A DNA stretch of 64,000 nt from Chryseobacterium sp. KACC 21268 (GTDB lineage Bacteria > Bacteroidota > Bacteroidia > Flavobacteriales > Weeksellaceae), in assembly GCA_028736075.1 (NCBI GenBank), contig CP117875.1, positions 1,798,001 through 1,862,000 of the forward strand. The letters are read 5' to 3'. Both the position numbers and the translations under genes were made by a program. Positions 50,837-59,269 of this stretch are shown here, piece by piece (the first letter of the stretch is position 1; the number at the start of each line of letters is the position of its first letter). The notes beneath the pieces were generated by a model. It ran no database searches, was not told where the DNA came from, and was given only the letters and a program-made list of their open reading frames with translations.

Positions 50837-51326
50837 TTATTTCTGAATTTTGTAAATCACACCTTTGTTCTTTTCATCAAAATCAAATTCTTTGTCAAAA
50901 CTGAGTCCTATTTTTTCCAGGACTTTGATTGAAGCAATATTTTCCAACATTGCTCTTCCGATGATTGTTTTTAAATTCAAATTCTAAGCAAGCTTTTGCG
51001 CTTTCCGTAGCGAAACCTTTGTTCCAATGTTCTTCAAAAAATCTGAATCCAATATCGGTTTCATCCAGATTCTGGTCATATTTCAAACCGCACCAACCAA
51101 GAAATTCATTATTTGATTTCTCAATCACAGCCCATCTTCCAGAACCGTTGAGTTTATAATCCTGATAGTTTTCAAGGAATTCTTTGGCTTCATCAATATC
51201 TTTGAAGGCGGAATTTCCTGTGTATTTTATGACATTTGGGTTCAGGTTTAGTTTGTAGAAATTTTCAGCGTCGTCGGGAGTTAATTCTCTTAATAAAAGT
51301 CTTTCTGTTTTTAAGATTTCTTTCAT
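50837..51326 (-). pseudogene. GNAT N-acetyltransferase, frameshifted
   Basis: The first 117 residues are a RimJ/RimL-like GNAT: ILKTERLLLRELTPDDAENFY, WAVIEKSNNEFLGWCGL, DIGFRFFEEHWNKGFATESA. The frame then runs into unrelated residues and stops at 50895. In the +1 frame the expected end continues (TIIGRAMLENIASIKVLEKI and GLSFDKEFDFDEKN) to a stop at 50837-50839, right beside the terminator. The shift maps to a run of five Ts at 50969-50973 (five As on the coding strand), where four would restore a 162-residue protein. Either a real inactivating or phase-variable change or a sequencing error. Confidence 0.88.
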
Positions 51327-51350
51327 TTGGTTTTAAGTTTTTGCTAATTT

Positions 51351-51358
51351 CAAATCTA
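51351..51358 (-). promoter_or_regulatory. Promoter -7 element of the GNAT gene
   Basis: TAGATTTG on the minus strand, 25 bases before the start codon, with the same flanks as the element at 50791-50798. Confidence 0.55.
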
Positions 51359-51369
51359 AGAAAAAAAAG

Positions 51370-51396
51370 AAAAGCAACTCGGTTTGAGTTGCTTTT
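51370..51396 (-). terminator. Terminator of the RDD gene
   Basis: Arms AAAAGCAACTC and GAGTTGCTTTT with a 5-base loop. Closely similar to the hairpins at 49665 and 50809. Confidence 0.85.
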
Positions 51397-51403
51397 TGAA
51401 TAT

Positions 51404-51820
51404 TTAATATTCCACTTCTATAACTTTTGTCTTTGCGAGTAAATCTCCTAATCTTTGACTTTCGTTTGAATTTTTTAAAATAATGATTGCGACTAATCCA
51501 AAAAAGAACATATCTAAAACATCTATAATATGTCTTAAAACAGATTGCTTCAAAGTGATTTTATTTTCGGTTTGCAAATCAACAGGCCTTAATCTGACAA
51601 TGAAATTTCCTAAAGTTGAACTAAATGTTGTTTCGGTTACACATAAATAAACAAACCAAAAAAGCATAATCGGAAAAGTCTTAATTCCAGTCACAGAATA
51701 TTCTCCTTCAGCATTTAAACTTCCAAAAGTATAAATGTAATAATAATTTACAGCCAATATTATCGAATAGTCGATGAAACCTGCTAAAAATCTTCGAAAA
51801 ATAAACTTTTTATTCTTCAT
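51404..51820 (-). CDS. RDD family membrane protein
   Basis: A 138-residue protein with about three or four helices. FRRFLAGFIDYSIILAVNYYY carries the Arg and Asp that name the RDD family; TLGNFIVRLRPVDLQTENKITLKQSVLRHIID is the conserved loop before the last helices. Some family members are proposed Na+/H+ transport proteins, but the role is mostly unknown. It lies 14 bases after the YfhO gene and is probably cotranscribed. Confidence 0.88.
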   Translation of the reverse strand: MKNKKFIFRRFLAGFIDYSIILAVNYYYIYTFGSLNAEGEYSVTGIKTFPIMLFWFVYLCVTETTFSSTLGNFIVRLRPVDLQTENKITLKQSVLRHIIDVLDMFFFGLVAIIILKNSNESQRLGDLLAKTKVIEVEY

Positions 51821-51834
51821 ATTATCAGTTTAAA

Positions 51835-54372
51835 TTAAGCTTCCGCAACCTCAGATTTCCGAGAATCTCTTACCAGAAAATAGACCCCAACCAAACTCAA
51901 CAAAACAAACAATCCGAAACTTATCAAAGAAAATAATTTTCCAGTTTCGATAACGGCTGGCTCAAATTTCATTTCAATCTTATGTTTTCCTGCTGGGACG
52001 TAAAGCGCTCTTAAAAGGTAATTCGCTTTGATGTAATCCACTTTGTTTCCGTCCAAATAAACATTCCAGCCGTGAGGATAATAAACCTCAGAAAACACCG
52101 CCAATTGAGGCGTTTTGGAAGATGAATCAAATGATAATTCGTTTGGCTGATAAGACTTCAAAGCCAAAAAAGCCGTTGAATCTTTTATCAGATTTTTTCC
52201 GTTGAAATAGGCTTTGTCATCTTTAGAAATCACCGCGATTTTCTTGGTGTCGAGATTTCCTGTTTCGTTCAGTTCCTCGTTTGGATTGTCCACGAATTTG
52301 ATGTCAGAAACAAACCACGCATTGCCGTTGGCTTCAGGATTTGGAGAGATTTCTGGTTTTTGCTGGTCGCCAACTAAGAAATATTTGGTGTTCAGCATAT
52401 TCAGGATTCGGATGGTTTTTACTTGGTCTGTGGTCGAGAAATACTTATTGATTAAATCATCGTAACGTCTCAATTTAACTGCGTGATAACCACCGATTGA
52501 AGATTTGAAGTAAGAAGTATTCGTCTCGCTGAAAGTTCCCAAAACATTGTTGAAAATCCTGTAATGGTCTTTGTCTTTTTCGGCGATGGTTTGTAAGGCT
52601 TTGTTCACTTCGGTCTGTTGCAAAAGGCTTTGAACAAAAGAATTGTCGCCCGCTTTGCTCATCAGATATTCTGAATTTTCGGTTTGGAAAGGATAATCGG
52701 CGAAGGTTTTGTCAACATAATTATTATCATTCAAATATCGTCTGTTCACCGTCCAAAGGTCAAACAAACTCACGAATCCGATGATTAATAGAACGATGTT
52801 GACATTCAGTTTTTTCTTTAATCCAAAAAATAAAACGCCAGCCGTAATCAAAACATAAATAATCGCTTTCAAAGCATCGGTTTGGAACATCGACGCTCTT
52901 TCATCAATCAAATAATCCAACACATACGGCGGAAGATAAGTTTTCTCATTCGCTGTGTAGAAGCCCAAAATTCCTTTTCCGAAAACCATCAAAATCAATG
53001 TGATTCCGAGAACACTTCCCGAAACGTAAAGCAGGATTTTCTTTTTGTATTCTTCGGTCAGATTTTCATCCGTAAAGAATTTATACAAGCCAAGAATCGC
53101 AATCAAAGGGAACAAAAATTCCACAACCACCAAGATAGAAGACGGCGCACGAAACTTGTTGTACAACGGCACATAATCGATGAAGAAATCTGTCAGCACA
53201 GAGAAATTGCTTCCCCAAGCCAAGAAAATCGTCAAAATCGAAGCACCCAAAATCCAATATCTGTACTTTCTTCCGGCAAAGAAAAATCCTAAAACCGCGA
53301 GGAAACAAACCACCGCGCCTTGATAAGCCGGACCTGAAGTACTCGGCTGGTCGCCCCAATAAGTCGGGGTTCCGAAACCTCTTAGAAACATATCGTATTC
53401 TTGTTGGGATTTGATGTTGTCCTGAGCCAAAACCTGAATTTGCTCCATAATTTTGTCGGAACCTTCTTCCTGACTTGCGCCTCCCATTAATCTAGGAATG
53501 AATAAGTTAAGCGTTTCCAGTTTTCCGTAGCTCCACATTGTGATGCTTTCTTTGTCCATTCCGGATTTTCCGGCAGTGTGATAGCCTGTGTTCAGGATTT
53601 GCTTTCCACGAACGGTTTCTTTCACGTATTCGGCGTTTGCCATCAGTCTTTGCGAGTTCATTCCAACGCCGATGATTCCAGCGACTGCAACGATTCCAGT
53701 AGAAATCAAAAAATGTTTCCATTCAATTTTTCCTTTGATGGCTCTTATTAATTCAGAGAGGAACAAAAATCCTAATCCGAGAAATAGATAATAAGTCATC
53801 TGTGGGTGATTCGCACAAATCTGAAGTCCCATAAATAGGGTCGTGGTGATGAATCCGAGAATATATTTTTTCCTAAAATAGACCAATAAAATCCCTGCTA
53901 CCAATGGCGCAAAGTAGGCAATCGTATGCACTTTTCCATTATGTCCAGCCGAAATAATGATGTAAAAATAAGTTGACAATCCAAAGAATGTCGCGCCGAG
54001 CAAAGCATATTTCCAGTTTCTAACAGCCACCATTCCCAAAAAGAAAAATCCGGCAAACAGCAAGAACAGGTAGTTTGCAGGTTTCGGAAGGAACAAAAAC
54101 AAATCGTCAATTTTTTTGATGACATCGCCACGGAATTGCGCTCCAGTTTGGTAAGTTGGCATTCCGCCAAACATTGCGTCGCTCCAATAGGTTTCATTTT
54201 CGTTATTCGCACGGTATTGCAAAAGTTCCTGCGCGCCACCTTTGTAGAAAACGATATCGTGTTGCATCAAACGTTTTCCAGAGATGACAGGATTGGCGTA
54301 AACCACCGCCAGCAAAATGAAAACGACCAAACTTGCAAGGATGAAAATGAGATTTTTCTTGTTTTTGAACAT
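51835..54372 (-). CDS. YfhO-family large membrane protein
   Basis: An 845-residue protein with about twelve to fourteen helices in the first 540 residues, an extracytoplasmic domain (about 560-800) and a last helix near the C terminus. The N-terminal layout and motifs (QHDIVFYKGGAQELLQY, DAMFGGMPTYQTG, FLRGFGTPTYWGDQPSTSGPAYQG) are those of the YfhO family, which resembles GT-C glycosyltransferases and is linked to lipoteichoic acid or surface polysaccharide glycosylation in Bacillus. In Bacteroidota its substrate is unknown. Confidence 0.9.
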   Translation of the reverse strand: MFKNKKNLIFILASLVVFILLAVVYANPVISGKRLMQHDIVFYKGGAQELLQYRANNENETYWSDAMFGGMPTYQTGAQFRGDVIKKIDDLFLFLPKPANYLFLLFAGFFFLGMVAVRNWKYALLGATFFGLSTYFYIIISAGHNGKVHTIAYFAPLVAGILLVYFRKKYILGFITTTLFMGLQICANHPQMTYYLFLGLGFLFLSELIRAIKGKIEWKHFLISTGIVAVAGIIGVGMNSQRLMANAEYVKETVRGKQILNTGYHTAGKSGMDKESITMWSYGKLETLNLFIPRLMGGASQEEGSDKIMEQIQVLAQDNIKSQQEYDMFLRGFGTPTYWGDQPSTSGPAYQGAVVCFLAVLGFFFAGRKYRYWILGASILTIFLAWGSNFSVLTDFFIDYVPLYNKFRAPSSILVVVEFLFPLIAILGLYKFFTDENLTEEYKKKILLYVSGSVLGITLILMVFGKGILGFYTANEKTYLPPYVLDYLIDERASMFQTDALKAIIYVLITAGVLFFGLKKKLNVNIVLLIIGFVSLFDLWTVNRRYLNDNNYVDKTFADYPFQTENSEYLMSKAGDNSFVQSLLQQTEVNKALQTIAEKDKDHYRIFNNVLGTFSETNTSYFKSSIGGYHAVKLRRYDDLINKYFSTTDQVKTIRILNMLNTKYFLVGDQQKPEISPNPEANGNAWFVSDIKFVDNPNEELNETGNLDTKKIAVISKDDKAYFNGKNLIKDSTAFLALKSYQPNELSFDSSSKTPQLAVFSEVYYPHGWNVYLDGNKVDYIKANYLLRALYVPAGKHKIEMKFEPAVIETGKLFSLISFGLFVLLSLVGVYFLVRDSRKSEVAEA

Positions 54373-54480
54373 AGATGTTAGATATTAAGCTTTAGATATT
54401 AGGTTTGAAATCAGAGTCTTAACAATTAATATTAATTGTCAAAATGGCTTTAAAATTTCAAATTCCAAATTTAATATTAA

Positions 54481-54516
54481 AAAACCTTTCAGACTTAATA
54501 ATCTGAAAGGTTTTAT
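54481..54516 (-). terminator. Terminator of the small membrane protein gene
   Basis: Perfect 13-base arms AAAACCTTTCAGA and TCTGAAAGGTTTT, 8-base loop; T run on the minus strand. Confidence 0.88.
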
Positions 54517-54539
54517 GTTTATTTTATGTCAGAATCTGA

Positions 54540-54767
54540 CTATTGTTTTTTCTCCTCTTTTATTTCCTCAAAATCCACCGTTTCTGCATCCCATTTTACT
54601 TTTTGTTCGGGCATTTTTTTCGAACTGGTTTGCTGGTTTTGCTGTTGATTTTTTGGATTCAGAGTGGGGAAGTTTTTATAAAACGCACTGAAAAACAAGC
54701 GCTTCAAAATATTCCAAACGAAGAATATGATGATGGTTGCTATGATGAGTTCTAAAATGTATTTCAT
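54540..54767 (-). CDS. Small single-pass membrane protein
   Basis: A 75-residue protein: one N-terminal helix (about 5-22), then a Gln-rich linker (NPKNQQQNQQTSSKK) and an acidic/basic tail (KVKWDAETVDFEEIKEEKKQ). This layout is like the DUF4834 small membrane proteins of flavobacteria, whose function is unknown; the assignment is tentative. It starts 11 bases after the upstream outer-membrane protein gene on the same strand. Confidence 0.72.
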   Translation of the reverse strand: MKYILELIIATIIIFFVWNILKRLFFSAFYKNFPTLNPKNQQQNQQTSSKKMPEQKVKWDAETVDFEEIKEEKKQ

Positions 54768-54778
54768 TGTTTTCTTAA

Positions 54779-55957
54779 TTAAAAAATGTTGTAGCCCGCG
54801 GAGAGCAAAACGATATTGTTGTTAAGTTTTCCAAATAGTCCAATGCCGCTTTTTTGATTAATGATCTTACAATCTAAGGAAAATTTGTTATTATATGTGT
54901 AACCCAATCCAAATTGGAGGCCATTAAAGTTTGAAAAATCATCACCATATAGATTTTGAATTGTGATACTATATTCAATTGGGATGTTGATCACAAAAGC
55001 GCCAGAAAGAGATAATTTATTTTTATTATTCAAATACATATAATGCTTGATTCCTAGAGGTACAACGATAGATTGACTTGAGATATTGTACAATCTGCTA
55101 CTTGCAAAAGTATAAGAATAATTAGCCGCTATTGTCTTTTCTGCAGCATAATTATAATAAGTTGGTTCTGTGAATACAGCCCATTTGGACTTATTGAAGC
55201 CAAAAACATATTCTAATTCTAACGATCCGGTGAAACTTGTTTTAGTATCGAATTTAAACACATTTTCTCCCTCATCGAATTTCATATTTGAGGAGATAAA
55301 AGTAGGTTTGATCCTAATATTAAATTTTCCTTTTTCTCTTTTGATGATTTCGTCTGAGTTTTTGCCGCTGTATTGTGAAAACCAGTTGATTAATGACTTG
55401 TCATCATACTTTAAGTTCGCTGTATTGAAATTAGGATTGATACTGTCTAACTGTTTTTTATAATCATTATTATTCTGAACATAAGTTCTGTCTTTCTCGT
55501 CAACCAAAAATTGTTTGTAAATCAACTGTTCAACATTGCTTTCATTTCCTTTTTTAATAAAATATTTTTTATCACCATTAAAAGAATATTTATAAAGTTG
55601 AGTGTCTCCATCTACCAAAAGTTTTAGGAAAGCAGTTTTTTTAACCCAAACAGGATTTCTGTCTTCTCCAATTGCATTCAGATTTTTTGCTGATTTATCA
55701 ATATCAAAAGTGAATCTTACATATTTTGTCTCATCAACAGAAAATTCTTTAACTGTTGTGATTCCAGCTTTTTTCATTTCTCCCTTTTCGGTCTCCTTAT
55801 AAAAAATGAATTCTGGATAATCTTTCCATGCTGAATCTTTTATCAGGCAATCTGTTTTCGTTCCGTTATTGCTGATAAAATAACCTTGTTTAAATTTAAT
55901 CTGAGCAAATGATAAGATTGAGATGAATAATATTAAAAAGCTAAAGTTTTTTTTCAT
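54779..55957 (-). CDS. Outer-membrane beta-barrel protein, tandem paralog 1
   Basis: A 392-residue exported protein from the start chosen here (signal peptide MKKNFSFLILFISILSFAQ). The mature N-terminal 170 residues (IKFKQGYFISNNGTKTDCLIKDSAW and VEQLIYKQFLVDEKDRTYVQ) form a soluble part, and the C-terminal 200 residues alternate beta strands and end in LLSAGYNIF, with the terminal Phe expected of outer-membrane barrels. It is about 60-70 percent similar by eye in the N-terminal part to the next gene upstream. The frame start 26 codons further out lacks a signal peptide. Confidence 0.8.
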   Translation of the reverse strand: MKKNFSFLILFISILSFAQIKFKQGYFISNNGTKTDCLIKDSAWKDYPEFIFYKETEKGEMKKAGITTVKEFSVDETKYVRFTFDIDKSAKNLNAIGEDRNPVWVKKTAFLKLLVDGDTQLYKYSFNGDKKYFIKKGNESNVEQLIYKQFLVDEKDRTYVQNNNDYKKQLDSINPNFNTANLKYDDKSLINWFSQYSGKNSDEIIKREKGKFNIRIKPTFISSNMKFDEGENVFKFDTKTSFTGSLELEYVFGFNKSKWAVFTEPTYYNYAAEKTIAANYSYTFASSRLYNISSQSIVVPLGIKHYMYLNNKNKLSLSGAFVINIPIEYSITIQNLYGDDFSNFNGLQFGLGYTYNNKFSLDCKIINQKSGIGLFGKLNNNIVLLSAGYNIF

Positions 55958-56086
55958 GGTTATTTTTAAGTTTGTGCGGTACAATGATTCTAAGTATCGT
56001 ACTTTTTTAAGTTTTGTATAATAGGTTTTTATCAAGGGAAGTCAGCGTATGATTGAGATCAAATATAATGAATCTCTATTCTTTAA

Positions 56087-57280
56087 TTAAAAAATGTTGT
56101 AACCTACGCTAAGACCATAAAAATGTCCTTTTGACATGACTAGGCTGTTATCGGATAGAAATTTCCCTTCAACAGAAAATTTATTTTTGTAGACATACCC
56201 TAATCCGAATTGGTATCCTGCCAATATTGAAAAACTACTATCATCATAATCATAATAGACTGTTCCAGTTGTTGGGTCTGATTCCTTCACTTTGCTATTT
56301 AATACAAGAGTGGACATAACTGCTGCGCCAAAGAAAATTTTATTATCATCATTAAGGAAAATATAATGTTTGATACCTGTTGGGATTAAGATCGAGTTGT
56401 TTTTCACCTCATACAATCTATTGGTTGTAAAAGTAAAAGAGAACGTGGACTGCACATTTTTTTCTGTGGAAATTCCTCTGTAAGTCAATTCTGCAAATAC
56501 ACTCCATTTGTTCTTGTTGAATGCAAAGACGTATTCCGCTTCCACACTCGGGCTAATGACTGTTTTGGATTCGAAATTAGATACTGAATAGACTGAACTG
56601 GATTTCGAAGGACCATTTAAAAAACCAATTTTTGCTCTGATATTAAACTTTTCTTCTGCTATTCTGTTATTATCCTGATTTTGTTTCTCCGAATTTTTTG
56701 TGAAGAGTGAGATTAGAGAAGAATCATCATACTTGATTTTTGAAGTGTCAAAATTTGGATTAATGCTGTCCAATTGCTTTTTGTAGTCATTGTTGCTTTG
56801 AACATAACTTTGGGTTGTACCTTCTACTAGATATTGTTTGTAAATTAATTGTTCAACAACATTACTATTAGGTTTTTTTACAAAATATTTCTTATTTCCT
56901 CTGTAAGAATATTTGTAAAGCTGAGTTTCTCCATCTGCCAAAAGTTTTAAGAATGCAGTTTTTTTGATCCAAATAGGTTTTCTGCTAGGCCCCATTGCAT
57001 TTAAATTGGTAGGAGAATCATCAACATTGAAATCGAATCTTACATATTTAGAATGATCTACGGAGAATTCTTTCACATTGGTGATTCCCGCTTTTTCGAT
57101 TTCTCCGTTTTCAGTTTCTTTGTAAGAAAAATATTCCGGAAACTCTTTCCAGGCCATATCTTTTATGAAACATTCTTTTTTAGTTCCGTCGTTTGTAATA
57201 AAATATCCAGGTTTAAATTTAATTTGAGCAAATGATAAAATTGAAATAAATAGTAATAAAAGGCTAAAGTTTTTAGTCAT
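56087..57280 (-). CDS. Outer-membrane beta-barrel protein, tandem paralog 2
   Basis: A 397-residue protein with signal peptide MTKNFSLLLLFISILSFAQ and the same layout as its neighbour: IKFKPGYFITNDGTKKECFIKDMAW, then VVEQLIYKQYLVEGTTQSYVQ and a C-terminal barrel ending LSVGYNIF. The barrel halves have diverged more than the N-terminal halves, as in a tandem duplication followed by change in the surface-exposed part. Function unknown; porin-like or sensor roles are possible. Confidence 0.8.
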   Translation of the reverse strand: MTKNFSLLLLFISILSFAQIKFKPGYFITNDGTKKECFIKDMAWKEFPEYFSYKETENGEIEKAGITNVKEFSVDHSKYVRFDFNVDDSPTNLNAMGPSRKPIWIKKTAFLKLLADGETQLYKYSYRGNKKYFVKKPNSNVVEQLIYKQYLVEGTTQSYVQSNNDYKKQLDSINPNFDTSKIKYDDSSLISLFTKNSEKQNQDNNRIAEEKFNIRAKIGFLNGPSKSSSVYSVSNFESKTVISPSVEAEYVFAFNKNKWSVFAELTYRGISTEKNVQSTFSFTFTTNRLYEVKNNSILIPTGIKHYIFLNDDNKIFFGAAVMSTLVLNSKVKESDPTTGTVYYDYDDSSFSILAGYQFGLGYVYKNKFSVEGKFLSDNSLVMSKGHFYGLSVGYNIF

Positions 57281-57298
57281 AAGTTTTTTAGTAGGTTA

Positions 57299-58339
57299 TT
57301 ATTTATAAGAAGGATTGATGATGATAGACGTCGTCGAGTTTTTGCTCATACTCTGTGTCTGTTTTCCATCAGAAACACTTTCCTTCTGATTGGTTTTGAT
57401 GCTCAGGTTTTGGTTTAGAAGCCAGCCTGTGTTTTCATCGATGATGATTTTTCCGCTCTCTGTTCCGCCAACGCTCATTGTGTGCGTCATTCCGTTTTGG
57501 GATTGTTTATCAGATTTTGAAGGAATCACGCCGGTTACGCTGATTTCCGCTTTTCCATCTTCAACTTTGGTCAAGGTGAAAGTCAAGGTTTGTTTTACCT
57601 TGCCTGGAACGATATCTTCAGAATCAGTCCATTTGTCGCCGATTTTTGCGCCTTTTGCAGGAAGAAGTTTTAGATTTTTACCCAATTGTTCTTTCATCAT
57701 TGCCTCGTTGAAGCCGGTTTTGAAACTTTCGATAAAAGCAGTTTGCTGTTTTGTGTCCTTCACAGTTCCTGCGATTGCTTTTTTAAGATTGTTGTAAACG
57801 GCATCGAATCCAGTTACAGATTTGATATTTCCGTAAGCATCCATCTTCACATTCAGTTTATTTCCTGCTAGACCTTTGCTTACAAGATAGTCCATTTTAA
57901 GCGCTTCTTCCTTTGGAGCGGCTTGTTTCGTATCGATGGAAACCGTTTTTCCATTTGAAGTATTGGACATTCTTTTGCCAACCATATTCAGGGTCAAATC
58001 GTAGATGTTATCTTTAAAATCGTTGACTGTTACAGACATTTCGTCCGTTGTTTCAGTAGTGGCAGACATTGTTTTTCCATCTGGTGTGTTCAGCGATTGG
58101 ATTTCTCTTTGATAAGAAACCAACGGGTAAGTCACGCCTTTTTCCAGAATGAATTTTTGTTTGAAAACGCCACTGCTGTCAGCTATTGCTTTTGGTTTTG
58201 AAGCTTCTTCTTCGGAAACTTCCACGGTTACGGTTTCGGTTTTTCCGGTTTTTGGGTCAACTCTTGTAACGGTTTTTGTTTCCTTTTTACAAGCGACCAA
58301 TGTTATAGCAATTAGCGCAAGCGCTGTTATTTTTTTCAT
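57299..58339 (-). CDS. DUF6263 family lipoprotein
   Basis: A 346-residue lipoprotein (MKKITALALIAITLVAC; lipidated Cys at 17). A Lys/Thr-rich linker (KKETKTVTRVDPKTGKTETV) is followed by a beta-rich domain with FILEKGVTYPLVSYQREIQ, KLNVKMDAYGNIKSVTG and the final SGKIIIDENTGWLLNQNLSIK, which are the landmarks of DUF6263. The family is found in flavobacteria and has no known function. Upstream lies ATAATTGATGTTT repeated twice. Confidence 0.85.
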   Translation of the reverse strand: MKKITALALIAITLVACKKETKTVTRVDPKTGKTETVTVEVSEEEASKPKAIADSSGVFKQKFILEKGVTYPLVSYQREIQSLNTPDGKTMSATTETTDEMSVTVNDFKDNIYDLTLNMVGKRMSNTSNGKTVSIDTKQAAPKEEALKMDYLVSKGLAGNKLNVKMDAYGNIKSVTGFDAVYNNLKKAIAGTVKDTKQQTAFIESFKTGFNEAMMKEQLGKNLKLLPAKGAKIGDKWTDSEDIVPGKVKQTLTFTLTKVEDGKAEISVTGVIPSKSDKQSQNGMTHTMSVGGTESGKIIIDENTGWLLNQNLSIKTNQKESVSDGKQTQSMSKNSTTSIIINPSYK

Positions 58340-58375
58340 AATTGATGTTTAATAATAAATTATAATTGATGTTTT

Positions 58376-58430
58376 GATAATTAACAAGTTGATTTCTATC
58401 AACCAAAAACTATCAACCAGCAACAACTAT
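58376..58430. repeat. CTATCAACCA-type repeat
   Basis: TTTCTATCAACCAAAAACTA and TCAACCAGCAACAACTA lie in the gap between the rlmB stop and the DUF6263 start; similar words precede thrC at 47803-47837. Confidence 0.55.
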
Positions 58431-59168
58431 TTTCTGTCTCACGGCTTCATAAAGAATCGCACCACACGCTACAGAGACGTTCAGAGATTGGGTTTTACCT
58501 TCGATTGGTAATTTTATTTTTTCATCGGAGTGGTGAAGCACTTCTTTGGAGATTCCCGTTTCCTCATTTCCCATCACGATTGCGCACGGTTCTGTGAAGT
58601 CCACGTCGTATATCAATTTCTGCGCCTTTTCCGTTGCAGAGAATACCTTGATGCCACTTTGCTGAAGGAAATCCACCGAGTGGGCAAGGTTTTTTTCTTT
58701 ACAGATTTTGATGTTATAAATCGCTCCAGCCGAAGTTTTGATGGCGTCAGAATTAATCGGTGCACCACCTTTTTCGGGAATCAGAATTGCGTCAACGCCC
58801 ACACATTCAGCTGTTCTACAAATGGCTCCGAAGTTTCGAACGTCGGTCAATCTATCTAAAATCAAGATAAATGGCGTCTTTCCTTCTTCAAAAAGCTGAG
58901 GCAACACATCCTCGATTTTGTGGAACGGAACGTCTGAAATGAATGCAACCACACCTTGGTGATTTTTTCGGGTAAAACGGTTGAGTTTTTCTACGGGAAC
59001 GTAGTTTGGGCGGAGATTATGCTTGGCCAAAAGTTGCTTCAGTTCGAAGTAAATTTCGCCCGTCAAAGCGTTTTGTAAAAATATTTTATCTACGGTTTTT
59101 CCGGCTTCTAAGGCTTCCATCACTGGTCTTAAACCGAATATGAAATCGTCTTTTTTCTCTGGATTCAT
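58413..59168 (-). CDS. rlmB: 23S rRNA (guanosine(2251)-2'-O)-methyltransferase
   Basis: A 251-residue SPOUT (TrmH-type) methyltransferase. Residues 5-80 are the RNA-binding SpoU substrate domain (DDFIFGLRPVMEALEAGKTVD). The knot domain shows ILDRLTDVRNFGAICRTAECVGVDAILIP, CAIVMGNEETGISKEVL and LPIEGKTQSLNVSVACGAILYE, the three conserved motifs. It likely methylates the peptidyl-transferase P loop. Family members with other targets exist, so the exact nucleotide is inferred. A start seven codons upstream is possible. Confidence 0.9.
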   Translation of the reverse strand: MNPEKKDDFIFGLRPVMEALEAGKTVDKIFLQNALTGEIYFELKQLLAKHNLRPNYVPVEKLNRFTRKNHQGVVAFISDVPFHKIEDVLPQLFEEGKTPFILILDRLTDVRNFGAICRTAECVGVDAILIPEKGGAPINSDAIKTSAGAIYNIKICKEKNLAHSVDFLQQSGIKVFSATEKAQKLIYDVDFTEPCAIVMGNEETGISKEVLHHSDEKIKLPIEGKTQSLNVSVACGAILYEAVRQKIVVAG

Positions 59169-59269
59169 TAATGATATTTTGTTTTGCAAAAGTAAGGTTT
59201 TTGATTTTAGTTATTTAATATATTAGGATATTTACGATTATTTTATAATTTCGCCGAAACAAATAACCT

